From contig CBCPKK010000001.1 of assembly GCA_965119215.1 (NCBI GenBank), forward strand, positions 248,001-312,000: a stretch of DNA of 64,000 bases, in the 5' to 3' direction. Positions 24,865 to 34,102 of the stretch are shown one piece after another. The DNA comes from Buttiauxella sp965119215 (lineage in GTDB: Bacteria; Pseudomonadota; Gammaproteobacteria; Enterobacterales; Enterobacteriaceae). The translations under genes were made by a program, and so were the position numbers. Numbering within the stretch: the first letter of the stretch is position 1; every line of letters begins with the position of its first letter. The notes under the pieces were generated by a model. It was not told where the DNA came from. It saw only the letters and a list, made by a program, of their open reading frames with translations, and searched no databases.

Positions 24865-26157
24865 ATGTTTTCTACAAAATTAAAATCCGTATTACTCATC
24901 TCTGCCCTTGGTATGAGTTCCTCACAAGCATTTGCTGCCGAAACATTGAGTGTCTGGATTCGCGCCAGTAATGACTCTAAGAATATTTATACCCAGGAAG
25001 CTGAAACGTTTGAGAAGAAAACGGGCATTAAAATCGAATACTTTAATGCCACAACCGATTTTGAACAGCGCCTGGCACGAGCCGCTGCCGGGAATGCGTT
25101 ACCCGATCTTATCTTCAATGATGCGGTAGCCATAGGGCAGTTTATCCAGCTTGGTATTGCGCAAGAAATTGACCCGAAAGCGATTGAAGGAAATGAAAAC
25201 ATTTACCCAACCGCCTGGGAAAGCACGCGCTATACCGACGGAAAATTCTACGGCGTACCGACTTCCGCCCAAACTTTCGCGCTCTTTGTGCGTAAAGACT
25301 GGCGCGAAAAACTGGGAATGCCTGCACCAAAAACCTGGAGTGATGTGGAAAAACTGGCGAAAGCCTTTACCACGCAAGACCCGGACGGCAACGGCAAAAA
25401 CGACACCTACGGCTTCTTGCTACCCGGTTCAACCACACGCGGTTACGCCAGTTGGTTCATGAGTGCGTTCTTGTGGCAAGCCGGTGGCGATTTTATTCGT
25501 GAAGGCGCGAAAGGTACCTTTAAAGCCTCGCTCGACGAACCTGCTGCTGCGGAAACGTTGAAGTTTATGCGCGGCATGTTGTGCGAAAAAGTTGTACAAC
25601 CAGGGGCAATTAACGCCACCACCGCTGACATCATCCCTTCATTCCGTTCCGGGCAAACCGGCATGTTTTTCACCGGGCCTTATCACATCGCGCTATTCGA
25701 TAAAGATCCTGGCAAAGATAAGTTCGAAGTCGTCACGCTTGAGGGGCCAAAAAACAGCGCCACCCTTGCGGAAGGCACCACGGTATTCATGATGAAAAGC
25801 AGCAAGAACAAAGAAGCTGCGCAAAAATTCATCGAATTTATGATTTCTCAGGAAGGGCAAGAAATCGGTATGGGTAAAGGCAGCAAACACATGCCGGTGG
25901 TGCGTTTGCCCGTCAACAAGCAGGTGGATACCCAGGCCGTGTATAACGACGAGCGTTGGGCAACCTTCGCCAAACTCTACGCCGAACAAGGCCGCTATGT
26001 GCCGCAGGTTCCAAACTGGACGCCAATTCGCCAGATAACCGCCGATGGTTTTAACCGCATCATGGCCGACTGCAACGGGGATATTGCCGCTGAACTCAAA
26101 GTCACCAACGAGAAGGTTAACGCTGAGTTGGCTAAACAGCAGGTGCTGGCTAAGTAA
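24865..26157 (+). CDS. sugar ABC transporter substrate-binding protein (family 1)
   Basis: A 430-residue periplasmic binding protein with a signal peptide cleaved after QAFA near residue 24. The mature part has the two-lobed family 1 fold (maltose, oligogalacturonide and glycerol-phosphate type): DLIFNDAVAIGQF, YGVPTSAQTFALFVRKDW near 130, FFTGPYHIALFD near 270. It is the first gene of an importer with two permeases and a UgpC/MalK ATPase and has AAGGATGTG before its ATG. The context of lyases predicts unsaturated uronic oligosaccharides as ligand; this is an inference. Confidence 0.9.
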   Translation: MFSTKLKSVLLISALGMSSSQAFAAETLSVWIRASNDSKNIYTQEAETFEKKTGIKIEYFNATTDFEQRLARAAAGNALPDLIFNDAVAIGQFIQLGIAQEIDPKAIEGNENIYPTAWESTRYTDGKFYGVPTSAQTFALFVRKDWREKLGMPAPKTWSDVEKLAKAFTTQDPDGNGKNDTYGFLLPGSTTRGYASWFMSAFLWQAGGDFIREGAKGTFKASLDEPAAAETLKFMRGMLCEKVVQPGAINATTADIIPSFRSGQTGMFFTGPYHIALFDKDPGKDKFEVVTLEGPKNSATLAEGTTVFMMKSSKNKEAAQKFIEFMISQEGQEIGMGKGSKHMPVVRLPVNKQVDTQAVYNDERWATFAKLYAEQGRYVPQVPNWTPIRQITADGFNRIMADCNGDIAAELKVTNEKVNAELAKQQVLAK

Positions 26158-26177
26158 GCTCTGGCTTTTGTACACCC

Positions 26178-26250
26178 GGTGGATGTCGCTATCGCTAACC
26201 CCCCCTACAACTGCTTTCTGGTAGGTCGGATTAGCGCAGCGACATCCGAC
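26178..26250. repeat. REP-like element pair (BIME-like)
   Basis: Two palindrome units in the gap between the binding-protein and permease genes: a degraded one (GGTGGATGTCGCTATCGCTAACC, 26178-26201) and an intact one, GTCGGATTAGCGC/GCGACATCCGAC (26225-26250). Like the unit at 14043, it sits exactly between a binding-protein gene and its permeases, where a hairpin can raise the relative level of the binding protein. Confidence 0.65.
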
Positions 26251-26298
26251 AAAACCGGGGCTGGTGACGGATAAGAGTGATCCGCAATTCAACTTAAT

Positions 26299-27192
26299 AT
26301 GAGCATGAAAACGATGTTAACTTCCCGCCAGAAACGGAATCTGGTGCCGTGGATATTCCTGGCCCCGGCATTGGTCATCTTCACCTGGTTTAAATTCATC
26401 CCGATGCTGCAAGGTCTGGTGATGAGTTTTTACAAGGTGAACTTTAATCAGCCTGACGAATGGGTAGGGTTTGCCAATTTCGCCCGCGCTTTCGCGGACA
26501 TTGAACTGCATGCGGCTGTCTTCAACACCTTTCTTTATGTGGTGGTGACCATGGTGGTGGGTGCGGTACTGGCGTTTTTCCTCGCCATGTTGCTTGAAGG
26601 GCCTGCTCGCCATTTGCGTTTTATCCGCACCGCGATTTTCTTGCCAGCGGTAACCAGTGCGGCAATCGTCGCTGAAATGTGGCGCATCCTGTTTAACCCA
26701 ACGCCTAACGGAGTGATGAACCACATTCTGAGCTGGTTCGGTATCGCCGATCAGGGGTTTCTGGCCAGTTCTGACCAGGCGCTTTGGGTCATCATGCTGC
26801 TGCATATCTGGAAAGCCGTGCCGTACAACATGGTGATTTTTATTGCAGGGCTTGCGGGCATTAGCCGCGATTTGTACGACGCCTCAAACGTTGACGGTGC
26901 GAACTGGTGGAACCGTCTGCGCTACGTCACGCTGCCAGGCATGATCCCGGCGATTTCCGTGGTGTTAATGCTGTCGTTTATTCGTGGCTTCCGCGTGTTT
27001 GCGGAGGTGTACGCCACCACGGGCGGCGGGCCATCTAATGCGACCGAAATGATCATGACCCACATTTATAAGCTCGGCTTTGAGCAATTTGACTACGGCT
27101 ATGCTTCGGCGGTGTCGTTCCTGTTATTCGCCTTCACCGTGGTGCTGACTATCTGTCATCTCACGCTGAAAAAGCGCATTGCCCGCTATTAA
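26299..27192 (+). CDS. sugar ABC transporter permease, MalF/UgpA type
   Basis: A 297-residue inner-membrane permease with six helices. The first follows VPWIFLAPALVIFTWFKF (about 15-32). The EAA loop DLYDASNVDGANWWNRLRYV (about 193-212) contacts the ATPase. ATGs at 26299 and 26305 are both possible; 26299 is kept. The next permease gene starts eleven bases after its stop. Confidence 0.9.
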   Translation: MSMKTMLTSRQKRNLVPWIFLAPALVIFTWFKFIPMLQGLVMSFYKVNFNQPDEWVGFANFARAFADIELHAAVFNTFLYVVVTMVVGAVLAFFLAMLLEGPARHLRFIRTAIFLPAVTSAAIVAEMWRILFNPTPNGVMNHILSWFGIADQGFLASSDQALWVIMLLHIWKAVPYNMVIFIAGLAGISRDLYDASNVDGANWWNRLRYVTLPGMIPAISVVLMLSFIRGFRVFAEVYATTGGGPSNATEMIMTHIYKLGFEQFDYGYASAVSFLLFAFTVVLTICHLTLKKRIARY

Positions 27193-27202
27193 GGAGCTAT
27201 TG

Positions 27203-28042
27203 ATGCCAAGCAAACGTTGGGATACCGCAGGCCGCTGGATGATTTATGGCCTGCTGTTGATAGTCTTCGTCGGGCCATTCTGGGGCATTGTTGCCACCGC
27301 GTTTAGCGGTGCGCCGGTGAAGCCGGGTGAGCTGTTGGCGTGGCCAAATGAGTTTTCAATGGAGAACTTTATTTTCGCCTGGCAGGACATCGGCGTCTGG
27401 CAGTACTTGCTGAACTCGATGGTGGTGGTGTTTTTTGGCACCATTTTGCAGGTTTCGGTCAGTGCGCTGGCCGCTTATGCCCTGGCGCGTAAAAAGTTCA
27501 TCGGTGTTTCTTTGGTCAGCCTCATCATTCTTTCCACCATGATGCTGCCGGAAGAAGTTATCGCCATTCCGCTGTACATGATCATCAACTGGCGGCTGCC
27601 GTTGATTGATGCGTCCCTCTACAACACTTATCTCGGCATGATTATGCCGGTGGTGGGCTGGGCGTTTTCTATCTTCGTGTTAAGCGAGTTTATGGCGGCC
27701 ATTCCTAAAGAGCTGGAAGAGGCTGCACGAATTGATGGCGCGAATGAATGGCAAATTTTCTTCCACGTTATTCTGCCGCTGGTGAAACCGGCTCTGGGTA
27801 CGGTGGTGACGTTCGGTTTCATCATGATTTGGGACCAATACCTGCTGCCGCTCATTGTCGTGAACAGTGACAACCTGAATACCATTCCGGTGATCCTTGG
27901 GCGGTTGCGTACTGACGAAAGCATCACGCCGAACATTTTTATTGCCATCACACTACTGGCGATGCTGCCAAGCATCATTGTTTATCTCGGTCTGCAAAAA
28001 CATTTCAATCGCGGGATTATGTCCGGCGCGGTCAAAGGATAA
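27203..28042 (+). CDS. sugar ABC transporter permease, MalG/UgpE type
   Basis: Second permease, 279 residues, started at the ATG at 27203, which has AAGGAG eight bases upstream; the longer frame overlaps the previous gene without ribosome site. The EAA loop is ELEEAARIDGANEWQIFFHV (about 178-197). It ends with FNRGIMSGAVKG, the usual MalG-type C-terminus. It forms the membrane channel with the preceding permease. Confidence 0.9.
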   Translation: MPSKRWDTAGRWMIYGLLLIVFVGPFWGIVATAFSGAPVKPGELLAWPNEFSMENFIFAWQDIGVWQYLLNSMVVVFFGTILQVSVSALAAYALARKKFIGVSLVSLIILSTMMLPEEVIAIPLYMIINWRLPLIDASLYNTYLGMIMPVVGWAFSIFVLSEFMAAIPKELEEAARIDGANEWQIFFHVILPLVKPALGTVVTFGFIMIWDQYLLPLIVVNSDNLNTIPVILGRLRTDESITPNIFIAITLLAMLPSIIVYLGLQKHFNRGIMSGAVKG

Positions 28043-28052
28043 GGAGCGACAC

Positions 28053-29141
28053 ATGGGTTCCGTGGTACTGAAAAATGTCTGTAAATCTTATGGCGATGTG
28101 CATGTCATTAAAGATGTCTCCCTGACCATTCCAGACGGTGAGTTTTGTGTATTAGTCGGCCCGAGCGGCTGCGGTAAATCAACGCTGCTGCGCATGATTG
28201 CCGGGCTTGAGGAAATTACCGGTGGCGATGTCGCTATCAACGAAAAAGATGTGACCGACGTTGAGCCAAAGCTGCGCGACATCGCAATGGTGTTCCAGAG
28301 TTACGCACTTTATCCGCAGATGACGGTGCGTGAAAACATGGGATTCGCGCTCAAAATGGCGAAGCTACCGAAAGCGGAAATCAACCGAAAAGTGGATGCC
28401 GCCGCCGACCTGCTGGGGTTAGGCGTTTTGCTCGACCGGTTACCGAAAGATCTCTCCGGCGGCCAGCGCCAGCGCGTTGCGATGGGGCGTGCGATTGTGC
28501 GTAATCCGCAGGTGTTTTTGTTCGATGAACCGCTGTCTAACCTTGATGCCAAATTGCGTACTCAGGTTCGTGGGGAAATTCGTGAACTGCATCGCCGCCT
28601 GAAAACGACCTCGGTTTACGTGACCCACGACCAAATCGAAGCCATGACAATGGGGCAGATGATTGTGGTGCTGCGAGAAGGGCGCATTGAACAGGTTGGC
28701 AGCCCGCTGGAATTGTATGATCGACCAGCAAATTTATTTGTCGCCGGTTTCATCGGTTCGCCAGAAATCAATCAGTTAAAAGGTGAAGTGACCTCGCAAA
28801 ATGGGCAGATGATGCTGCGCCTCGCCGATGGCTCCCTGTTAAGCTTGCCCGCGGGTGTTCAGGTCAAACCGCAACAAACCGTGGTTTACGCTATTCGCCC
28901 GGAACAGGTCAATGTGGTTGGTGAAAGCGAAAGCAGCGGGGCGCTAAAAGCGACCATAACCGCCATTGAAAATACCGGTTCTGACATGCAGTTGTTCTGC
29001 ATCACGGGAGGCGGTTCGTTTACCTCGGTGTTTAAGCAACGCTTAGATGTGCAGGAAGGTGAGACGGTATGGCTACAACCCAAACTCACCGGTATTCATA
29101 TTTTTGATGCCGAAAGCGGGCTGCGTGTCGCGTGCCATTAA
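28053..29141 (+). CDS. sugar ABC transporter ATPase, MalK/UgpC family
   Basis: A 362-residue ATPase started at the ATG at 28053 after AAGGAG. Walker A GPSGCGKST is at about 37-45, Q-loop in MVFQSYALYPQMTV, signature LSGGQRQR near 135, Walker B VFLFDEPLSNLD and the switch His in YVTHDQIEAM. The C-terminal TOBE domain (about 240-355) marks the MalK/UgpC group. It energises the two permeases. The cytoplasmic lyase gene follows after ten bases, which ties that lyase to imported substrate. Confidence 0.92.
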   Translation: MGSVVLKNVCKSYGDVHVIKDVSLTIPDGEFCVLVGPSGCGKSTLLRMIAGLEEITGGDVAINEKDVTDVEPKLRDIAMVFQSYALYPQMTVRENMGFALKMAKLPKAEINRKVDAAADLLGLGVLLDRLPKDLSGGQRQRVAMGRAIVRNPQVFLFDEPLSNLDAKLRTQVRGEIRELHRRLKTTSVYVTHDQIEAMTMGQMIVVLREGRIEQVGSPLELYDRPANLFVAGFIGSPEINQLKGEVTSQNGQMMLRLADGSLLSLPAGVQVKPQQTVVYAIRPEQVNVVGESESSGALKATITAIENTGSDMQLFCITGGGSFTSVFKQRLDVQEGETVWLQPKLTGIHIFDAESGLRVACH

Positions 29142-29151
29142 GGAGTCGTGA

Positions 29152-30288
29152 ATGAAGTTGTACACCCTGGATGTGACTTGTCTCGAGAATGCCCGCCGTG
29201 GCCTACAGCAACCTTTTTCTCCGCTACAGTTGGCGCTTGGGCGGCTGGTGAGTGAGGCGGATAAACTCCGTGGACAGCCGCCGGAAAGCGTGGTGCATAA
29301 GAAGTTGTGCCCGGTGAGTGGCGATCCACATGATTACTACAGTCTGGGGACGTACTGGTGGCCCAACCCGCGCAGGCCCAACGGCCTGCCTTATATCAGG
29401 CGGGACGGGCATACCAATCCGCAATGCCAGAATAATGATACCGACACCACGCGTATTATCAGGATGTGTGAACGCAGCCTGACGCTCGGCTTAGCTTGGT
29501 ATTTTACCGGGCACCGCAAGTATGCACAGGCAGCAGCAGAACAAATCAAATGCTGGTTCCTGGATGAACAAACGCGGATGAACCCGCATCTCAATTATGG
29601 CCAGGCGATCCCGGGCATTGTTTCCGGGCGTGGCACCGGGCTTATCGATACACGCTTGTTATGGATGGTGATAGACACCATTGGTTTGATTAGCCCGGCG
29701 GGTGTGCTGGACACCGACGACATTATTGGTTTGCACCAGTGGTTCAGGGATTTCAACCAGTGGATGTTTTTCAGCGATGTCGGTCATTCCGAATATGTGT
29801 GGCACAACAACCACGGCACCTGGTATGACGCACAACGCGCTGTTAATGCGTTGTTCTATGGCGATAAAGGGCTGGTCGCAAGAATTATCCAGCAGGGGAT
29901 CACCCAGCGGATGGCGGCGCAAATCGACCAGGAAGGTAAACAGACGATGGAGCTGGAGCGCCCAGTGCCGTTCCACTATTCCTTGTTTAACCTGGAAGCC
30001 CATTTGCTGCTTAACCGCTACGCCGAGCATGTTGAGTTTGACCGCTGGAACGAAGTGCGGGACGGCAGGAGCGTGAAGCTGGGCATTGATTACCTGATGC
30101 CATTTATCGCTGACCCGGATCTGTGGCCATACAGCGATTTACAAGGCATCGTCTGGGACAGTGCCTTGCGGCTGTTGCTGCAATCAATGCGTGGTTACCC
30201 GAAAGAAGCCGCCCGCTATAAAACGGTGCTGGCGAGTTTCCCGGAAGATACGTTGAGTCTGCGTGAGCAGCTAATGTGGTGCCAGTAA
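29152..30288 (+). CDS. cytoplasmic Alginate_lyase-domain protein (PL38-like)
   Basis: A 378-residue paralog of the secreted lyase at 23092-24330 but without any signal peptide. It keeps HDYYSLGTYWWPNP (60-73), MNPHLNYGQAIPG (143-155), HNNHGTWYD (218-226) and ERPVPFHYSLFNLEA. It is the last gene of the importer operon, so it should act on imported oligosaccharides. A periplasmic and a cytoplasmic copy of the same lyase fold in one locus suggest an order of attack: polymer outside, oligomer inside. Exact substrate unknown. Confidence 0.87.
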   Translation: MKLYTLDVTCLENARRGLQQPFSPLQLALGRLVSEADKLRGQPPESVVHKKLCPVSGDPHDYYSLGTYWWPNPRRPNGLPYIRRDGHTNPQCQNNDTDTTRIIRMCERSLTLGLAWYFTGHRKYAQAAAEQIKCWFLDEQTRMNPHLNYGQAIPGIVSGRGTGLIDTRLLWMVIDTIGLISPAGVLDTDDIIGLHQWFRDFNQWMFFSDVGHSEYVWHNNHGTWYDAQRAVNALFYGDKGLVARIIQQGITQRMAAQIDQEGKQTMELERPVPFHYSLFNLEAHLLLNRYAEHVEFDRWNEVRDGRSVKLGIDYLMPFIADPDLWPYSDLQGIVWDSALRLLLQSMRGYPKEAARYKTVLASFPEDTLSLREQLMWCQ

Positions 30289-30303
30289 GTACGATTCTGA
30301 ACA

Positions 30304-30380
30304 GGTGGATGTCGCGCTTACGCTAATCCACCCCAAAAAATGTGCTCCGTAGGTCGGATTAGCGTAAGCGACATCCGACA
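30304..30380. repeat. REP-like element pair (BIME-like) between convergent genes
   Basis: Two palindromes, GGTGGAT...ATCCACC (30304-30332) and GTCGGATTAGCG/CGACATCCGAC (30353-30379), lie between the end of the lyase operon and the end of ftnB. This is the most complete copy of the repeat seen in the window. Confidence 0.7.
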
Positions 30381-30389
30381 CCATGTGTC

Positions 30390-30893
30390 TTAATGCTGCT
30401 GGTGATTCACCAAATTAGTCAAATGCTGATCCGTCTGGCTCATACACAGCCCGGCTTTATGCGCATTTCGTACTTCGTCCAGAATAGTACTCAGCAGTAA
30501 ACCTTCTTCTTGTTGTTCCCTGTCCATCGATTTCAGAAACGTGAGTGTCGGGTAATCTTTTAATACCGTCGCCTCATCGGTCAATTTAGTTAGCATTGCG
30601 CAGCGCTGCTGATGATCTTCAATCGTTTTTTCAAACAGTGTTTCTAAAGAGTCGCATTCGCTTTGTGGTGCTTCCATGGCCCCCACAATGGGAGTGCCAC
30701 CCGCTTGCTTCATAAAATTAAAGACGCGCATCATTTGCGTCACATTACATTGCGCCTGGTTTCTTAAGAAATTCGCGGTGCCGGTTAAACTTTTTTCTGA
30801 GCACCAGTTACTGAGGCGCAAATACAGATTCGATGAATAGAAATCACGGTTAATCTGCAAGTTAAGTCTTTGAACCATACCGGAAGTTGCCAT
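30390..30893 (-). CDS. ftnB: ferritin-like protein FtnB
   Basis: A 167-residue ferritin-fold protein matching E. coli FtnB (MATSGM start, SNLYLRLSNWCSE at 21-33, TQMMRVFNFMK, and QTDQHLTN near the C-terminus). Aligned to FtnA in this window, the ferroxidase ligands are changed: E17 to D, E50 to N, H53 to Q and E94 to H, with E126/Q127 kept. This loss is known for the FtnB branch, which helps rebuild iron-sulfur clusters in Salmonella rather than store bulk iron. The gene sits between two halves of the lyase locus. Confidence 0.95.
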   Translation of the reverse strand: MATSGMVQRLNLQINRDFYSSNLYLRLSNWCSEKSLTGTANFLRNQAQCNVTQMMRVFNFMKQAGGTPIVGAMEAPQSECDSLETLFEKTIEDHQQRCAMLTKLTDEATVLKDYPTLTFLKSMDREQQEEGLLLSTILDEVRNAHKAGLCMSQTDQHLTNLVNHQQH

Positions 30894-31174
30894 AATAATT
30901 CCCTTATTGGGTTGGGATATCAGGTTAAGGCTGGAATATTGCAGTAGTAGAAATATCAGTGTTATTTTAAGGATACCTCTTTTGAGGTATCAGGAACATG
31001 CCTAATCCTGCTGTTTTACCCTTATTTACAGCCTAATTCAGTGTGAAATATTAAAAGTGGAAAACTTAATAATTATTACTTTTAGAGTCGAGATGGGTTA
31101 TTTAAATATAATGATCAAGACTGTGATTCATCACTGAATAATCTAGCCACTAACAAGTGATTTATTGTGTTAGA
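30894..31174. other. intergenic region upstream of ftnB
   Basis: 281 bases, AT-rich, holding the ftnB promoter region on the minus strand and the end of the AraC-type gene. A short inverted pair GGATACCTCTT/GAGGTATC near 30970-30992 is visible. No gene or strong operator was recognised. Confidence 0.3.
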
Positions 31175-32041
31175 TCATATTTTGTGCCCATCAGTTAATT
31201 GAGCACGTGACTGCTTACGATATTGCAATGGGGTCTGGCTCATCATTTTCTTGAAACAAGTAATGAAGTAGGTCACTTCGATAAACCCGACTTCCTGCGC
31301 GATGGCGTCAATGCTTAACGGTGAGGTGCGCAACAAATCACAACTTTTCTTGATACGCCGCGTCAGCAAGTATTCATGAATGCTGCCACCCGTTTGCTGG
31401 CGAAAAATGCGTGAGGTGTAACTGCGCGATAACCCGATGGATTGCGCCAGTTCATCAAGTGAAAACTTGTCACTGTAATTATTCTCAATCCACTGCATGA
31501 TACGTGACGCAACTGTTTGTTGTTGCGGCATAAATTCTTGCGGCTGCGCAGGTAAAAAGGCCATGATTTGCATCACCATAAACGCGACATCACTGGCTGT
31601 CGAATGGCCGCTGGGGTCCAGTTTGTCGAACTGTTCGAGTATCACTTCCATAAATTCAGCCTGTTCGCTCAAATCGTAAATCTGAGCAGGAACATGACTT
31701 GCGGCGAGGGCAGAAAACTGGGCTTGCTGGCGCGGAAAAGCGTGCAGCGTACTAATAACCGATGAATGTTCGATGTGCATTGTGGTGCGGTGGTACTGAT
31801 TCTTGTCACCCGCGTCAACATGCACCTTGTGAAGCCGAAACGGCGGAAAGATGAACAACCGACCAGGGCGTGCGGTGTAATGTTGGTTATCCACCACCAC
31901 AATTCCATAGCCTTTTGAAATATAAAGAAATTCAATGCACTGGTGCCAATGGTAATACTTGGCGCTGGATGCTCGCAGACGATGAAATGAGATAACCTGG
32001 CTATCGAGCGTGATGCGTTCCATCAATTGGGGTTCACTCAT
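31175..32041 (-). CDS. AraC-family transcriptional regulator with N-terminal cupin
   Basis: A 288-residue regulator with GGAGGG before its ATG. The N-terminal half is a cupin sensor (about 20-95, HWHQCIEFLYISKGYGIVV, then RLFIFPPFRLHKV). The C-terminal double helix-turn-helix is at about 185-285 (FSLDELAQSIGLSRSYTSRIF, and SIDAIAQEVGFIEVTYFITCF). It is divergent from the DUF2264/symporter/GH88 operon, the classic arrangement for local control, and most likely activates the lyase locus in response to an oligosaccharide. Confidence 0.9.
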   Translation of the reverse strand: MSEPQLMERITLDSQVISFHRLRASSAKYYHWHQCIEFLYISKGYGIVVVDNQHYTARPGRLFIFPPFRLHKVHVDAGDKNQYHRTTMHIEHSSVISTLHAFPRQQAQFSALAASHVPAQIYDLSEQAEFMEVILEQFDKLDPSGHSTASDVAFMVMQIMAFLPAQPQEFMPQQQTVASRIMQWIENNYSDKFSLDELAQSIGLSRSYTSRIFRQQTGGSIHEYLLTRRIKKSCDLLRTSPLSIDAIAQEVGFIEVTYFITCFKKMMSQTPLQYRKQSRAQLTDGHKI

Positions 32042-32143
32042 TTTCCCTCCAGGACAACAAATTTAAATTTTTACGCCATCATTTGTAATTTATTACGCCA
32101 CTGAATAGAAAAAGCCACTGAAAATGAAATGACGGTTTATTTT

Positions 32144-32159
32144 TGTGATGACGCTCACT
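32144..32159. promoter_or_regulatory. CRP-like site in the regulator/DUF2264 divergent region
   Basis: TGTGA-N6-TCACT matches the CRP consensus with one mismatch. It lies about 110 bases before the DUF2264 gene and about 100 before the AraC-type gene, and would put this operon under the same carbon control as the two CRP-like sites at 24.5-24.7 kb. Confidence 0.5.
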
Positions 32160-32269
32160 CTGAGCCTGGAATAAAAGCGACTATTCTTTGCATCAACGCA
32201 CAGAAGTTGCGCTAAGAAAATATGAATAACAATAACTTATAATATTCTCGTGTCTGGCGGGAGGACATC

Positions 32270-34102
32270 ATGCAACCTAAAAATATTACCCTGAGTAACC
32301 CTTTAAAAAGCAGGGCCGATCTTCATGAACTGGTTAATGAATTATTGAATGCCGTTTCGCCATTCTTTAAAAAAGAGGCCAGTCGTGTCGACCTTGCCAA
32401 TTTCACTGCGCACTACGGGCAGGAAATAGCAAATATGGAAACCTTCTCTCGCTTGCTGTGGGGCGTCACGCCGCTGCTGGCGGGGGGACATGAACCAGAA
32501 CAATTCTCTTTTTATATTCAGGCGATAAAAAACGGTACTAATCCGGCGCACGCTGATTATTGGGGTGAAGTTGCCCCTTACGATCAACGTATCGTAGAAA
32601 TGGCGGCCTACGGATTATTACTGGCTGTCGCACATCAGCCGTTGCTGGCGCACTTTAATGAGCAAGAGAAACACAATCTCTGGCAATGGCTAAAGCAGAG
32701 CGAAAACCAGGACATTCCCGACAACAACTGGCATTTCTTCCCGATTCTGGTGCAAGTGGGTTTCCATCATTGCGGCATGCCAAACAATGCTGATGCCCTG
32801 GAAAAGCATTTCGCGGCAATGGAAGTTTATTATCTCGGCGATGGCTGGTATTCAGACGGGCCTGGCCGCCCGCGTGATTACTATATTTCGATGGGCTTCC
32901 ATTTCTACGGCCTTATCTACTCCAAATTAATGGCCGATGTTGACCCGGAGCGCTGTAAAGAACTACGCCAGCGCGCAACATTATTTGCCGTCGATTTTAT
33001 CCATTTCTTTGCCGATGACGGTGCCGCCATTCCATTTGGCCGCAGCCTGACTTATCGCTTCGCGCAGGCGGCATTCTGGAGTGCTGTAGCATTTGCAGGC
33101 CTGGAAGTTTACGAACCCGGTGTGGTGAAAGGCATCGTACTGCGCCATTTGCGCTGGTGGTTGCAACAGCCGCTGTTCGATCGCGATGGCGTACTAAGCG
33201 TGGGTTACAGCTATCCCAACCTGATTATGGCGGAAGATTATAACGCGCCAGGTTCCCCATACTGGGGGCTGAAAACCATGCTGGTTCTGGCATTGGGCGA
33301 ACAAGATGCGTTCTGGCAGGCGCAAGAATTGCCACTGCCGCCGCGTGAAACTCACCACAGCATTCCTCATGCCGCACAAATCCTGGTGCATCAACCCAAC
33401 CATTTATGGATGCTGACTTCCGGGCAACTCGAATTAAACAACTTCGTTAATACTGAAGCTAAATACTGCAAATTCGCTTATTCCACGCGCTACGGCTTCA
33501 CCATCGAACGTGGGCGCTATGGGCTCAATCATGCCGCTCCTGATTCAATGCTGCTGTTATCCGAGAAAGACGATTACTGGCGTGGGCGTCGTGATTGCCA
33601 GCAAGTGACTACCGCTGATGGCATGATTTTCAGCCGCTGGCAGCCGTGGCACGACGTCACTATCGACACCTGGCTGCTGCCGTTGGGCGACTGGCAAGTG
33701 CGCGTGCATAACCTCAAAACTGCGCGTGAACTGGATATTGCCGAAGGCGGTTTTAGCTTGCCCAATCGCCCACTGCCACAAGCTCAGACTCAGTTAGCTA
33801 ACTGCCAGCTCACAACGGCCAGCGATACCAGCGCCATTTACTGTTTAAGCCCGCAGCCGCGAAATGGTGAGCAGGTCTTAACGCCACCGAATAGCAACTT
33901 ACTGTTTGCCGACCGTGCGGCAGTTCCGCTGTTACGCAGCGAGCTGAACCCAGGAACACATCTATTAATAAGCGCCATTTGGGCGGGGGATACGCAGATG
34001 TTTGATGCGCAGGCTTGCCCTCAAGCCATTATCAGCGATGGCGTTGTACGCCTGGTAATGGAACACCACGAAAAACAAGTCATTCTGGAGAATCTCCAAT
34101 GA
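32270..34102 (+). CDS. DUF2264 family protein
   Basis: A 610-residue cytoplasmic protein (no signal peptide), preceded by GGGAGG. The first 390 residues look like an alpha/alpha-toroid (LLWGVTPLLAGGHEP near 63-77, DNNWHFFPILVQVG near 150-163, GWYSDGPGRPRDYYISMGFH near 196-215, SYPNLIMAEDYNAPGSPYWG). The last 200 residues are beta-rich. This is the layout of lyases and unsaturated glycoside hydrolases, but DUF2264 has no activity known to me. It starts an operon with a symporter (4-base overlap) and GH88, so it probably acts on the same imported sugar. Confidence 0.85.
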   Translation: MQPKNITLSNPLKSRADLHELVNELLNAVSPFFKKEASRVDLANFTAHYGQEIANMETFSRLLWGVTPLLAGGHEPEQFSFYIQAIKNGTNPAHADYWGEVAPYDQRIVEMAAYGLLLAVAHQPLLAHFNEQEKHNLWQWLKQSENQDIPDNNWHFFPILVQVGFHHCGMPNNADALEKHFAAMEVYYLGDGWYSDGPGRPRDYYISMGFHFYGLIYSKLMADVDPERCKELRQRATLFAVDFIHFFADDGAAIPFGRSLTYRFAQAAFWSAVAFAGLEVYEPGVVKGIVLRHLRWWLQQPLFDRDGVLSVGYSYPNLIMAEDYNAPGSPYWGLKTMLVLALGEQDAFWQAQELPLPPRETHHSIPHAAQILVHQPNHLWMLTSGQLELNNFVNTEAKYCKFAYSTRYGFTIERGRYGLNHAAPDSMLLLSEKDDYWRGRRDCQQVTTADGMIFSRWQPWHDVTIDTWLLPLGDWQVRVHNLKTARELDIAEGGFSLPNRPLPQAQTQLANCQLTTASDTSAIYCLSPQPRNGEQVLTPPNSNLLFADRAAVPLLRSELNPGTHLLISAIWAGDTQMFDAQACPQAIISDGVVRLVMEHHEKQVILENLQ

